A stretch of DNA of 64,000 nucleotides, from the NCBI GenBank assembly GCA_963766765.1, contig CAVYBR010000013.1, forward strand, positions 1 to 64,000, given 5' to 3'. Positions 1-7,401 of the stretch are shown piece by piece. The notes under the pieces were generated by a model. It made no database searches, was not told where the DNA came from, and saw only the letters and a program-made list of their open reading frames with translations. How positions within the stretch are numbered: the stretch's first letter is position 1; the number at the start of each line of letters is the position of its first letter. The translations under genes and the position numbers were made by a program. Source of the stretch: JACCQS01 sp963766765 (GTDB taxonomy: Bacteria > Actinomycetota > Actinomycetes > Mycobacteriales > Geodermatophilaceae).

Positions 1-571
1 GGGCAGCGACCAGATCGCGTAGTTCCTCAGAGCTGATCGACTCCCTCGCCGCTGTGGGATCCCCGCCGAAGAGCCGGACGATCACATCGGTGGACCTCGA
101 CAGCAGCCAGATCAGCGGGCGAAAGATCGTGGCGATCCGGTCCACGGGCGTGGCGACGATCTGTGCGACGCGTTCGGCGCGCTGCAGCGCAAGTCGCTTG
201 GGCGCCAACTCGCCCAGCACCAACGACACATAGCTGATCGCGATGGTCACGATCACGAGGGCCAGCACGTCGGCGAACCCCGGAGCCATGCCCAATTCGG
301 TCAACCAGTCCGCAAAGGGCCCGGACAAGGCGGTGGCACCGAACGCTGCCGAGAGGAAGCCGGCCAGCGTCACACCGACCTGGAGAGCGGCGAGGTAGCG
401 GTTGGGCTCGCCCACCAGCCGGGACAGCCGCCGGCCGCGACGGCCTCGCTCGGCGATGGACCTGACCTGGGACTCGCGGAGGGACACGATCGCGATCTCG
501 GCACCGGAGAACGCGCCGCCGATGAGGACGAAGACCAGGATGAGGCCGATATTCAGCCAGACGTTGTCCAT
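1..571 (-). CDS. CNNM/CorC (hemolysin-family) membrane protein, N-terminal part
   Basis: About 190 N-terminal residues of a membrane protein whose 3' end lies outside the window. The start is the ATG at 571 (protein begins MDNVWLNIGLILVFVLIGG). A first membrane helix at residues 5-27 holds GAEIAIVS, the signature opening of CNNM domains; more helices follow near residues 60-85 and 95-115, and the conserved ELAPKRLALQRAE stretch sits near residue 120. These are features of the HlyC/CorC/CNNM transporter family, implicated in Mg2+/Co2+ handling. The cytoplasmic CBS pair and CorC_HlyC domain expected downstream cannot be seen. It is divergent from the hydrolase at 799, sharing a 227-bp spacer. 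Family assignment is firm; substrate is unknown. Confidence 0.85.
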   Translation of the reverse strand, partial: MDNVWLNIGLILVFVLIGGAFSGAEIAIVSLRESQVRSIAERGRRGRRLSRLVGEPNRYLAALQVGVTLAGFLSAAFGATALSGPFADWLTELGMAPGFADVLALVIVTIAISYVSLVLGELAPKRLALQRAERVAQIVATPVDRIATIFRPLIWLLSRSTDVIVRLFGGDPTAARESISSEELRDLVAA

Positions 572-798
572 CTGCGGCTTAGGCCCTCGAGGCTTGAACG
601 CCAGGCAAATCGAACGTATGCGGGGGGTCGTCCATCGGCCTCAGGGTAGTCGACTGGGGTCGTCGATCGATTCCCGATGCCGCAGCCCGCCCGCCCCCGG
701 GTCGCCAGAGTCGGCGGGCCCGCGCTCGTATCCTCACACTGACATCCAGTCGCCGCAGCAGACGATCGGCCGCCGGAGCCGCGGCCAGAAGGAGTGTT

Positions 799-1686
799 GT
801 GGAATCGAGGACGGCGCGATCAGAGGTCGTTGCCGCCTCGGGCGTGGACCTCAGGGTGCTGCGCTGGCCGGGCACGCGGCTGGGCTTCGTCCTCGTCCAT
901 GGGCTTGCCTCCAACGCCCTCCTCTGGACTGGGGTCGCGGAGGGCCTGTCGGGCCCCGGGTCGTCGTATGCGGTCACAGCGATCGACTTGCGTGGCCACG
1001 GCGAGTCGGCCGTACCCACATCGGGGTACGACACGACCACGGCCGCCGCAGACCTCGCCACTGTCATCCGCACCCTGGGACTGGAAGGCGCGGTCGTTGC
1101 CGGACAGTCCTGGGGTGGCAATGTCGTGGTGGAATTCGCTGCCTCCCAGCCGGAACTGGCTTCCGCCATCGCGTTGGTGGACGGCGGCTGGATCCAGCTG
1201 CGCGAGACGTTCCCGAGCTGGGAGTCCGCGCTTCGGAAGCTGACCCCGCCGGATCTGAGCAGTCATTCCTGGTCCGAGATCGCCGCCATGATGCGGACCG
1301 CTCATCCCGATTGGGACGACTGGGCGATCGAGGCGACCCTGGCCAACCTTCGCGAATTGCCCGGTGGAGGCGTCCGCTCGCGGCTTGCCCTGGCGCATCA
1401 TCTGTCGATCCTGCGGTCGATGTGGGACTACCCGATCACCGACCGGTTTGCCGACGTCGCTGTCCCCTCGCTTCTGGTCGCGGCCGGAACCCGGACGGGC
1501 GCAACGCGTTCGGCGGTCGAGGGCGCCGCGGCAGCGCTGACGCAGTCCGAAGTCCGTTGGTACGACGGGGCCGACCACGACGTACACGCTCAACATCCGG
1601 GCCGACTGGCGCGTGACCTACTCGATCTGGCCGAGCGGGCAGGCTTGGCCGGCACCGAGGCGCGCGCCGAGGGCGACCGGTCATGA
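799..1686 (+). CDS. alpha/beta hydrolase
   Basis: A 295-residue alpha/beta-hydrolase-fold protein. The GTG start at 799 is chosen because AAGGAG lies about 5 nt upstream. Visible elements are the oxyanion-hole HG in VLVHGLASNALLW (about residue 34), the nucleophile elbow GQSWGG with Ser about 104, and a late DHDVHAQHP with the catalytic His about 270. After beta-6 the text reads AAGTRTG where many relatives carry an acidic residue, so the acid may be elsewhere. No signal peptide. The stop overlaps the start of the next gene (ATGA), so the two are probably co-translated. Substrate cannot be told from sequence. Confidence 0.85.
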   Translation: MESRTARSEVVAASGVDLRVLRWPGTRLGFVLVHGLASNALLWTGVAEGLSGPGSSYAVTAIDLRGHGESAVPTSGYDTTTAAADLATVIRTLGLEGAVVAGQSWGGNVVVEFAASQPELASAIALVDGGWIQLRETFPSWESALRKLTPPDLSSHSWSEIAAMMRTAHPDWDDWAIEATLANLRELPGGGVRSRLALAHHLSILRSMWDYPITDRFADVAVPSLLVAAGTRTGATRSAVEGAAAALTQSEVRWYDGADHDVHAQHPGRLARDLLDLAERAGLAGTEARAEGDRS

Positions 1687-2966
1687 GTGCCGCCGGGCGG
1701 CTGGTGATCATGGGCTCCGGTGAGACCGCCCCGACCATGATCAAGATCCACCGGGCGCTCCTGGAGTCCATCCCCGAAGGTCGCGCGGTCCTGCTGGATA
1801 CGCCGTACGGCTTCCAGGAGAACGCCGACGACATCACCGCTCGCGCGCAGCACTACTTCCGTACGAGCGTCGGGAGGGAGGTAACCTCCGCCGGTTGGCG
1901 GACTGCGGATCTGGACGACGTGGCTCGGGAGCGAGCACTGACTGCGGTACGGGCTGCGGAGTGGGTGTTCGCGGGACCGGGGAGCCCGACCTACGCACTC
2001 GGGGTCTGGCAGGACACGCCGCTGCCTGGACTCCTTCGCGAGACCGTCACGTCCGGCGGCACCCTGGTGTTCGCCAGTGCCGCGGCCCTGACGCTCGGCT
2101 CGCACACGGTTCCGGTGTACGAGATCTACAAGGCGGGAATCGCGCCGCATTGGGAACACGGGCTCGACCTCATGAATGACCTCACGGGACTCCCGGCAGT
2201 GGTGATTCCGCACTACGACAACGCCGAGGGCGGGCACCACGACACGCGGTTCTGCTACCTGGGCGAGCGCCGGCTGGCTGCTCTGGAACGTGAGCTCCCG
2301 GACGAGGGATTCGTGTTCGGCGTCGACGAGCACACCGCGGTGATCCTCGAGGTCGGGGCCGGCACGGTCAGCGTGGTCGGCAACGGTGTTCTGACGATCC
2401 GGCACCGAGGGGTCAGCGTCGTCCATCCGAGCGGGACGGTTCTGGCACTCGGCGACCTTGCCTCCGCTGCAGGGGCCCCTTCCGCCGGTTCGCTACCCAA
2501 CCTCCCCGTTGCCGATGCCGAACCGGGAGGTTCGGGAGCGAACCGGCCGTCGGAAGCGCTGTCCTTGCGCGCTGCAGCCGATCATTGTCAGGCCCGATTC
2601 ACCTCCGCGCTTGCCGAGCGTGACGCCGATGCGGCGATCGCCGCGGTGCTGGAACTGGAAACCGTGATCCACGACTGGGCCGGCGACACGCTGTCTTCTG
2701 ACGACGGCGATCACGCGCGCGGGCTGCTGCGTTCGATGGTGGTTGAGCTCGGGGGTCTGGCTCGCAACGGTGTCGCCGATCCGGCCGAAGCGCTTCGCCC
2801 GTACATCGATCTGTTGATCACTCTTCGCGAGCAGGCCCGGGAAGCGAAAGACTTTTCCGCCAGCGACGAGATCCGCGACGCTCTTGCCTCGGCGGGTGTA
2901 GAGGTGCGGGACACCCCTGCGGGCTCGGAGTGGTCACTCGCGCCCAATCGACTTTCTCCGGATTAA
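1683..2966 (+). CDS. S51/cyanophycinase-like class I amidotransferase fold fused to a CysRS-type C-terminal domain
   Basis: A 427-residue two-domain protein. Residues 1-260 resemble the peptidase S51/type 1 glutamine-amidotransferase-like fold: MGSGETAP near the start, FAGPGSPTYAL about residue 97, and VFASAAALTLGS about 129 at the nucleophile-elbow position (candidate Ser132). Residues about 300-427 (LRPYIDLLITLREQAREAKDFSASDEIRDALASAG, quoted in part: REAKDFSASDEIRD) look like the C-terminal end of cysteinyl-tRNA synthetase, the CysS/YqeB C-terminal module. The linker, about residues 268-288, is encoded by a palindromic repeat (family C), and the final NRLSPD plus stop codon come from another repeat (family A). 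Translationally coupled to the hydrolase upstream. Whether it hydrolyses peptides or binds tRNA is unknown. Confidence 0.75.
   Translation: MSAAGRLVIMGSGETAPTMIKIHRALLESIPEGRAVLLDTPYGFQENADDITARAQHYFRTSVGREVTSAGWRTADLDDVARERALTAVRAAEWVFAGPGSPTYALGVWQDTPLPGLLRETVTSGGTLVFASAAALTLGSHTVPVYEIYKAGIAPHWEHGLDLMNDLTGLPAVVIPHYDNAEGGHHDTRFCYLGERRLAALERELPDEGFVFGVDEHTAVILEVGAGTVSVVGNGVLTIRHRGVSVVHPSGTVLALGDLASAAGAPSAGSLPNLPVADAEPGGSGANRPSEALSLRAAADHCQARFTSALAERDADAAIAAVLELETVIHDWAGDTLSSDDGDHARGLLRSMVVELGGLARNGVADPAEALRPYIDLLITLREQAREAKDFSASDEIRDALASAGVEVRDTPAGSEWSLAPNRLSPD
2485..2546. repeat. Family C palindromic element, intragenic copy
   Basis: A 62-bp element with arms CCGGTTCGCTACCC and GGGAGCGAACCGG and an inner pair AACCTCCC/GGGAGGTT. 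It lies in frame inside the S51-CysRS fusion gene and encodes its interdomain linker. A second 62-bp copy with the same outer arms lies between fdhD and mobA (59137-59198). Confidence 0.75.
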
Positions 2967-3011
2967 ATCCGGTCTGCGCCGCGGTAGATCGCACATTCTC
3001 CGGAGAAAGTG
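2949..3011. repeat. Family A paired palindrome, copy 1
   Basis: Two degenerate copies of the palindrome ACTTTCTCCGGAGAAAGT, the first at 2949-2966 (CTTTCTCCGGATTAAAT form) and the second at 2991-3010, 42 nt apart. The first half supplies the TAA stop codon of the S51-CysRS gene. The element sits between two convergent genes and could serve as a bidirectional terminator here, although it lacks a long T-run. Confidence 0.8.
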
Positions 3012-3026
3012 GGCCTGGCTCCGGGG

Positions 3027-3635
3027 TCAGCTGCCGGCGCGCCTGGTCTTCCAGCCACGTTTTGCTGCTCGGCTGCGCCGGCGGCGCGCCTGCTCGGCCT
3101 CACGAACGGCCCGGTCTGCGGCTCGTTGCTCGCGCAGGCGCGCGTTGTCGGCCTTGCGTCGTTCGGCGTCGAGGACATTCTGGGAACGGACCGGCCAGAC
3201 ATAGGGCAGGTCATCGGGTACGCCGGGAAACTGCGGGCCGTACCAATCGGGATCCTTGCGCAGCAGGGTCGACTGGTGGCCGCGATGTATGTCAGCATCA
3301 CCCAGCCAGGGCGGGAGCGCTCCGGCTGCGGCGAGCTCGGCCTGGGTCCGGATCTGCTCGATGCCGAGCGGCTTGAGGTCGATGGCGATGGTCGCTGCGC
3401 AGGTGTCGCCGTTGCCGGTTTCGGTCCAGACGTCACAGCAGGTGAGTCCGTAGCGCCCAAGCGCTTCCTCGTACCCCTTCCACATGAGCACGGCCGGATG
3501 GTGGGCCCAGCCGTACTTGGGCCAGGTGAGCGCCCGGACGATCTGGATGACCTCGACCCGCTGCTTGCCCAGCCGCCTCGGGTCGAGCGCGCGGGCGGAC
3601 CGTTCGAAATCCGGGTACGGAAGAAACGTCTGCAC
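3027..3635 (-). CDS. MSMEG_6728-family protein (pyrimidine-dimer glycosylase-like)
   Basis: About 202 residues from the GTG at 3635, giving the N terminus VQTFLPYPDFERSARALD, which is where family members begin. A GTG at 3644 is an alternative; the longer open frame runs back into a palindromic repeat and is not credible. RRLGKQRVEVIQI, GWAHHPAVLMWKGYE and the tail rich in Arg/Ala/Glu (likely helical) are visible. The family is annotated as MSMEG_6728-like and is distantly related to the T4 endonuclease V/pyrimidine-dimer excision fold (Pyr_excise); the enzymatic role is unproven. It is flanked on both sides by family A palindromes and reads divergently from the DUF559 gene. Confidence 0.7.
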   Translation of the reverse strand: MQTFLPYPDFERSARALDPRRLGKQRVEVIQIVRALTWPKYGWAHHPAVLMWKGYEEALGRYGLTCCDVWTETGNGDTCAATIAIDLKPLGIEQIRTQAELAAAGALPPWLGDADIHRGHQSTLLRKDPDWYGPQFPGVPDDLPYVWPVRSQNVLDAERRKADNARLREQRAADRAVREAEQARRRRSRAAKRGWKTRRAGS

Positions 3636-3667
3636 GAGGCCCACCGTATGTCGCAGAGTCCCCAAAA

Positions 3668-3732
3668 CGACTTTCTCCGGATCAAGTCGCGTGTGGACCG
3701 CGCCAGACCGCACATTCTCCGGAAAAAGTCCG
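3668..3732. repeat. Family A paired palindrome, copy 2
   Basis: Two palindromes, CGACTTTCTCCGGATCAAG at 3668 and GCACATTCTCCGGAAAAAG at 3710, again 42 nt apart. It lies upstream of both divergent neighbours, so it cannot simply be a transcription terminator for either of them. The spacer (GTCGC...CCAGACCGCAC) resembles the spacers of the other copies. Confidence 0.8.
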
Positions 3733-3802
3733 TTCTGAGGCGAGAGGCGACCCTGTGGACAACGCCTGCGGACTTCACCAACGGCCGTGCACTCTGCCTC
3801 CC

Positions 3803-4690
3803 ATGGGAAGCGCGCACGCCGTTCCTCAGCAGCTTCGTGGAGTTCCTTTCATCGGCAGTCAGGCAGTGGCGGCCGGCTTGCTGACTCGAAGCAGGTTGCT
3901 CGGGCCGGCTTTTCGGCGAGTTCTCCATGGTGTGTACATCGACGCGGGCTCGCGAATCGACCATGGCGTGCGTTGCCGGGCCGCGGCTCTGATCTTGCCG
4001 GCGTCAATGGCGCTCACTGGCCCTTCGGCCGCGTGGTGGTACGGAATCCGGTTGGCAGGCAATGATGATCGCGTAGTAGCGGCAAGCCCTCGACTCGTGC
4101 ACGTCGATGGTCCACGAGGTGTCGTCATCCATCAGACGCCTCTGGATCTCCAGGACATCACCGCCGCTGCTGGTCTGAAGATCACGACACCGGCCCGGGC
4201 GGCTTGGGACGTTGCGACGCTGGAAGCACTCCCAACCGCGGTCGCGGCGATCGACGCAATGCTCCACGCTGGCGTCCTGAACACCGGTGACCTGACGAGT
4301 CGGATCGCCCTGAGCTCTGGCCTGTGGCGGGTCAGTCGTGCCCGTCATGTCTTGAGTCTGGTGGACGGGCGCAGTGAGTCGCCGCCCGAATCACGCCTCC
4401 GCATAACCTTCTTGGACGCCGGACTGCCGCCCGCCGTGCCGCAGTACGAGGTGCGCAGGAACGGCGAATTCGTCGCCCGCGTTGATCTCGCCTGGCCGGC
4501 TGCGCGGGTAGCGGTCGAATACGACGGGGCGCATCACGCAGATCCTCTGCAGATGCGCCGCGACCGCCGCCGGCTCAATGCCCTGGTGGACGCCGGTTGG
4601 CTGATCATCCATGCGACGGCCAGCGATCTCTACGCGCCAACGACACTCATAGCGCAGGTGCGAGCGGCGCTGCGCGGCCGCGCCGCCTGA
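3803..4690 (+). CDS. DUF559 endonuclease-like protein with AbiEi-type N-terminal region
   Basis: A 295-residue protein of a type common in actinobacterial genomes. The N-terminal part (SQAVAAGLLTRSRLLGPAF, then GVYIDAG) resembles the winged-helix region of AbiEi-like antitoxins. The C-terminal 100 residues match the DUF559/very-short-patch-repair nuclease fold: ESRLRITFLDAGL, then VARVDLAWP and VAVEYDGAHH give the E...D...E-x-D pattern of a PD-(D/E)XK site. The ATG at 3803 was chosen; a GTG at 3755 with AGAGG about 8 nt upstream would add 16 residues. No partner toxin is adjacent. It is bracketed by family A repeats (3668-3732 and 4712-4776). Confidence 0.7.
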   Translation: MGSAHAVPQQLRGVPFIGSQAVAAGLLTRSRLLGPAFRRVLHGVYIDAGSRIDHGVRCRAAALILPASMALTGPSAAWWYGIRLAGNDDRVVAASPRLVHVDGPRGVVIHQTPLDLQDITAAAGLKITTPARAAWDVATLEALPTAVAAIDAMLHAGVLNTGDLTSRIALSSGLWRVSRARHVLSLVDGRSESPPESRLRITFLDAGLPPAVPQYEVRRNGEFVARVDLAWPAARVAVEYDGAHHADPLQMRRDRRRLNALVDAGWLIIHATASDLYAPTTLIAQVRAALRGRAA

Positions 4691-4711
4691 CCCTTCTGCG
4701 CTCGGTTCGAT

Positions 4712-4776
4712 GCGACCTTTTCCGGAGAATGTGCGTTCTGCGCTCGGCCAGATGCGACTTTTTCCGGAGAAAGTGG
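4712..4776. repeat. Family A paired palindrome, copy 3 (reverse orientation)
   Basis: Palindromes centred on the CCGG at 4722 and 4764, 42 nt apart (TTTTCCGGAGAATG and TTTTTCCGGAGAAAG). Read on the minus strand the spacer matches copies 1, 2 and 4, so this copy is inverted. It lies between the convergent DUF559 gene and icd. Confidence 0.8.
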
Positions 4777-4792
4777 CCTGAACGGCGAGTCT

Positions 4793-6010
4793 TCAGGCGA
4801 GTTTGGCCTGCAGGTTCTCATCCAGTGCGCCGAGGAACTCTTCGGTCGTCTGGTACGGCTGGTCGCGGCTGATCAGCAACGCCAGGTCCTTGGTCATCTT
4901 GCCGCTCTCCACCGTCTCCACGCAGACCTGCTCGAGCGCTTCGGCGAAACCGGTGACTTCCGGGGTCGAGTCCAGTTTGCCGCGGTGCTTGAGCCCGCCG
5001 GTCCAGGCGAAGATCGACGCGATCGGGTTGGTCGAGGTCGGGTTGCCCTTCTGGTGCTCGCGGAAGTGTCGGGTGACCGTCCCGTGTGCAGCCTCCGCCT
5101 CGACCGTGCGGCCGTCCGGGGTCATCAGCACCGACGTCATCAGGCCGAGCGAACCGAAGCCCTGCGCGACCGTGTCCGACTGGACATCGCCGTCATAGTT
5201 CTTGCAGGCCCAGACGTAGCCGCCTTCCCACTTCATCGCCGCGGCGACCATGTCGTCGATCAGTCGATGCTCGTACGTCAGCCCCGCCGCCTCGAAGTCG
5301 GCCTTGTAATCGGCCTCGAAGACCTCGGCGAAGATGTCCTTGAACGCGCCGTCGTACGCCTTGAGGATCGTGTTCTTGGTCGACAGATAGACCGGATATC
5401 CGCGCTGCAGCCCGTACGCGAACGACGCGCGCGCGAAGTCCTCGATCGACTTGTTGAAGTTGTACATGCCCATCGCGACGCCGCCGTCGGACCCGTAGTT
5501 CGCGACCACGTGCTGGATCGGCGCCGACCCGTCCTCGGGCGTGAACGTGATGGTCAGCTCGCCGGCGCCGGGCACCTTGAAGTTCGTCGCCTTGTACTGA
5601 TCGCCGTGTGCATGCCGGCCGATGATGATCGGCTTCGTCCAACCCGGCACCAGCCGCGGAATGTTCGAGATGATGATCGGCTCGCGAAACACGACGCCGC
5701 CCAGGATGTTTCGGATCGTCCCGTTGGGCGAGACCCACATCTTCTTCAGCCCGAACTCCTCGACCCGCGCCTCGTCCGGTGTGATCGTCGCGCACTTGAC
5801 GCCGACGCCGTGCTGCTTGATCGCGTTCGCCGCATCCACGGTTACCTGGTCGTCGGTGGCATCGCGCGATTGGATGCTCAGGTCGTAGTACTTGAGATCG
5901 ACGTCGAGGTATGGGTGGATCAGCCGGTCCTTGATGAAATGCCAGATGATCCGCGTCATCTCATCCCCGTCGATTTCGACGACGGGGTTGTGCACCTTGA
6001 TCTTGCTCAT
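4793..6010 (-). CDS. icd: NADP-dependent isocitrate dehydrogenase
   Basis: A 405-residue TCA-cycle enzyme that oxidatively decarboxylates isocitrate to 2-oxoglutarate. It is the short homodimeric, eukaryote-like NADP type: EIDGDEMTRIIW at the N terminus, SPNGTIRNILGGVVFREPI at about residue 95 (substrate-binding Ser/Asn/Arg), GRHAHGDQYKATNF, and AAHGTVTRHFREHQKG near residue 310 (NADP-binding region). The ATG at 6010 (MSKIKVHNPV) is preferred to the one at 6019 because it fits homologues and has AAGG about 11 nt upstream. It lies downstream of mdh on the same strand, with a family B palindrome in the 106-bp gap. Confidence 0.95.
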   Translation of the reverse strand: MSKIKVHNPVVEIDGDEMTRIIWHFIKDRLIHPYLDVDLKYYDLSIQSRDATDDQVTVDAANAIKQHGVGVKCATITPDEARVEEFGLKKMWVSPNGTIRNILGGVVFREPIIISNIPRLVPGWTKPIIIGRHAHGDQYKATNFKVPGAGELTITFTPEDGSAPIQHVVANYGSDGGVAMGMYNFNKSIEDFARASFAYGLQRGYPVYLSTKNTILKAYDGAFKDIFAEVFEADYKADFEAAGLTYEHRLIDDMVAAAMKWEGGYVWACKNYDGDVQSDTVAQGFGSLGLMTSVLMTPDGRTVEAEAAHGTVTRHFREHQKGNPTSTNPIASIFAWTGGLKHRGKLDSTPEVTGFAEALEQVCVETVESGKMTKDLALLISRDQPYQTTEEFLGALDENLQAKLA

Positions 6011-6076
6011 GCCTGGCATGCCCTTCTATGACGACGGCGAGACAGCGCCGACACTTCGATCACCGAATGTGTCTCA

Positions 6077-6105
6077 GTGGTTGCGGTTTTGGCGAAAACC
6101 GCCAC
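6077..6105. repeat. Family B palindrome, copy 1
   Basis: A single hairpin with arms GTGGTTGCGGTTTT and AAAACCGCCAC in the mdh-icd intergenic gap. Related copies are at 39473-39552 (paired, inside tsaE) and 55974-55999 (between the tricorn and moeA genes). Confidence 0.7.
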
Positions 6106-6116
6106 AGGTTGCCAGC

Positions 6117-7076
6117 TCACATGTCGGCGACGTCGGCCTGCTTGGCGCGGACGGCCTCCGCGGCTTCCTTCAGCCCCGCCAGTTCCGAGTCGGTCAGCTC
6201 GGTCTCGACCACCCGCCGTACGCCGCTGCGGCCGATTTCAGCCTCGACTCCCAGGTAGACCCCTTCGATGCCGTACTCGCCGTCGACCCACGCGCAGACC
6301 GGCAGCACCGCACCGGAGTCCTCGATCACGGCACGGGCCATCCGCGCGGCGGCAGCCGACGGAGCGTAGAACGCCGACCCGGTCTTGAGCAGCGCCACGA
6401 CCTCGGCGCCACCATTGCGGGTCTTGACCACGAGTTCCTCGATCTCCTCGGCCGACAGGAGTTCCGAGAGCGGCTTGCCGTCGACCGTGCAGCGCGAGGG
6501 CACCGGCACCATGGTGTCGCCGTGCGAGCCCAATGTCAGCGTCTGTACGGAGCCGACCGGCACACCGAGCTTCTCCGCCACGAAGTTCGTGAATCGAGCG
6601 GTGTCCAGCATTCCGGCCTGGCCCAGCACCCGGTTCTGCGGGAAGCCAGTCGCAAGCTGGGCCAGCGCGGTCATCTCGTCCAGCGGGTTCGACACGACGA
6701 TCACCACCGCCTCGGGCGAAAGGCGGGCGATGTTCTCGGACACGTCGCGCACGATCTTGGCGTTGGTCTCCAGCAGGTCCATCCGGCTCATTCCGGGCTT
6801 GCGGGGCAGGCCAGCGGTGATCACGACGACGTCGGAGTCCTCGGTGCCCTCGTACGAGCCCCCGCCGACGCCCACAACCTTGGTCTCGAAACCCTCGATG
6901 GGACGCGACTGGTTGAGGTCCAGCGCCAGTCCTTCCGGGCGGCCCTCCAGGATGTCGGTCAGTACGACAGTCTCGAAGACGTCGGATTCGGCCAAGCGCT
7001 GTGCGGTCGTGGAGCCGTAGAAACCGGCACCGACAACCGTCACCTTGCCACGTCGAGTGTTGTCAGGATTCGCCAT
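6117..7076 (-). CDS. mdh: malate dehydrogenase
   Basis: A 319-residue LDH-like malate dehydrogenase, interconverting malate and oxaloacetate with NAD. The N-terminal Rossmann motif is VTVVGAGFYGSTTA. The active-site loop reads AGLPRKPGMSRMDLL, where Arg in RKPGMSR is diagnostic of malate rather than lactate specificity. SNPLDEMT, GSHGDTMVPV (catalytic His) and the C-terminal PVCAWVDGEYG are all present, so it looks functional. The ATG at 7076 gives a normal length. It precedes icd in the direction of transcription, placing two TCA steps together. Confidence 0.95.
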   Translation of the reverse strand: MANPDNTRRGKVTVVGAGFYGSTTAQRLAESDVFETVVLTDILEGRPEGLALDLNQSRPIEGFETKVVGVGGGSYEGTEDSDVVVITAGLPRKPGMSRMDLLETNAKIVRDVSENIARLSPEAVVIVVSNPLDEMTALAQLATGFPQNRVLGQAGMLDTARFTNFVAEKLGVPVGSVQTLTLGSHGDTMVPVPSRCTVDGKPLSELLSAEEIEELVVKTRNGGAEVVALLKTGSAFYAPSAAAARMARAVIEDSGAVLPVCAWVDGEYGIEGVYLGVEAEIGRSGVRRVVETELTDSELAGLKEAAEAVRAKQADVADM

Positions 7077-7109
7077 ACGGTCAGGCTATCCAGACGGGCG
7101 GACTCGGGC

Positions 7110-7397
7110 TCAACCGGCGGGTGGCGGGACGGCCAGCCCGATCCCGATCAGCGCGACCCCCAGCAGGATGTAGGCAGCCACATCGAAGGCCCGGCCACGC
7201 ACGCTCAGTAGGCCCGCCCGCCGGGCCGGGAGCAGCAGTCTAAACAGGCCGGCGACGCCCATGGCCCCGCCGATGGTCACCAGGCCGCGGCGCCAGTACT
7301 CGAAGACGACCAGGAGCAGCCCGGCCCCGACCAGCAGCCCGACGACGAGGTACGGGATCTGGGCCAGGACCCGATGCCGGGTTATCAGAGGCGGCAT
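7110..7397 (-). CDS. DUF3017 family membrane protein
   Basis: A 95-residue small membrane protein with three predicted helices (VVGLLVGAGLLLVVFEYW, TIGGAMGVAGLFRLLL, VAAYILLGVALIGIGLAV). The start ATG at 7397 (MPPLITRHRV) lies 4 nt after the folD stop; the longer open frame would overlap folD. A DUF3017 protein directly downstream of folD is a common actinobacterial arrangement. Function unknown. Confidence 0.75.
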   Translation of the reverse strand: MPPLITRHRVLAQIPYLVVGLLVGAGLLLVVFEYWRRGLVTIGGAMGVAGLFRLLLPARRAGLLSVRGRAFDVAAYILLGVALIGIGLAVPPPAG

Positions 7398-7401
7398 CAG
7401 C

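Noticed and set aside
3635..3713. Longer N terminus for the MSMEG_6728-like protein
   Set aside because: The additional codons read through a family A palindrome and homologues begin at the QTFLPYPDF segment.
2949..3732. Family A elements as ordinary Rho-independent terminators
   Set aside because: Copy 2 lies between two divergent start codons and no copy has a T-run; termination may be incidental at the convergent copies.
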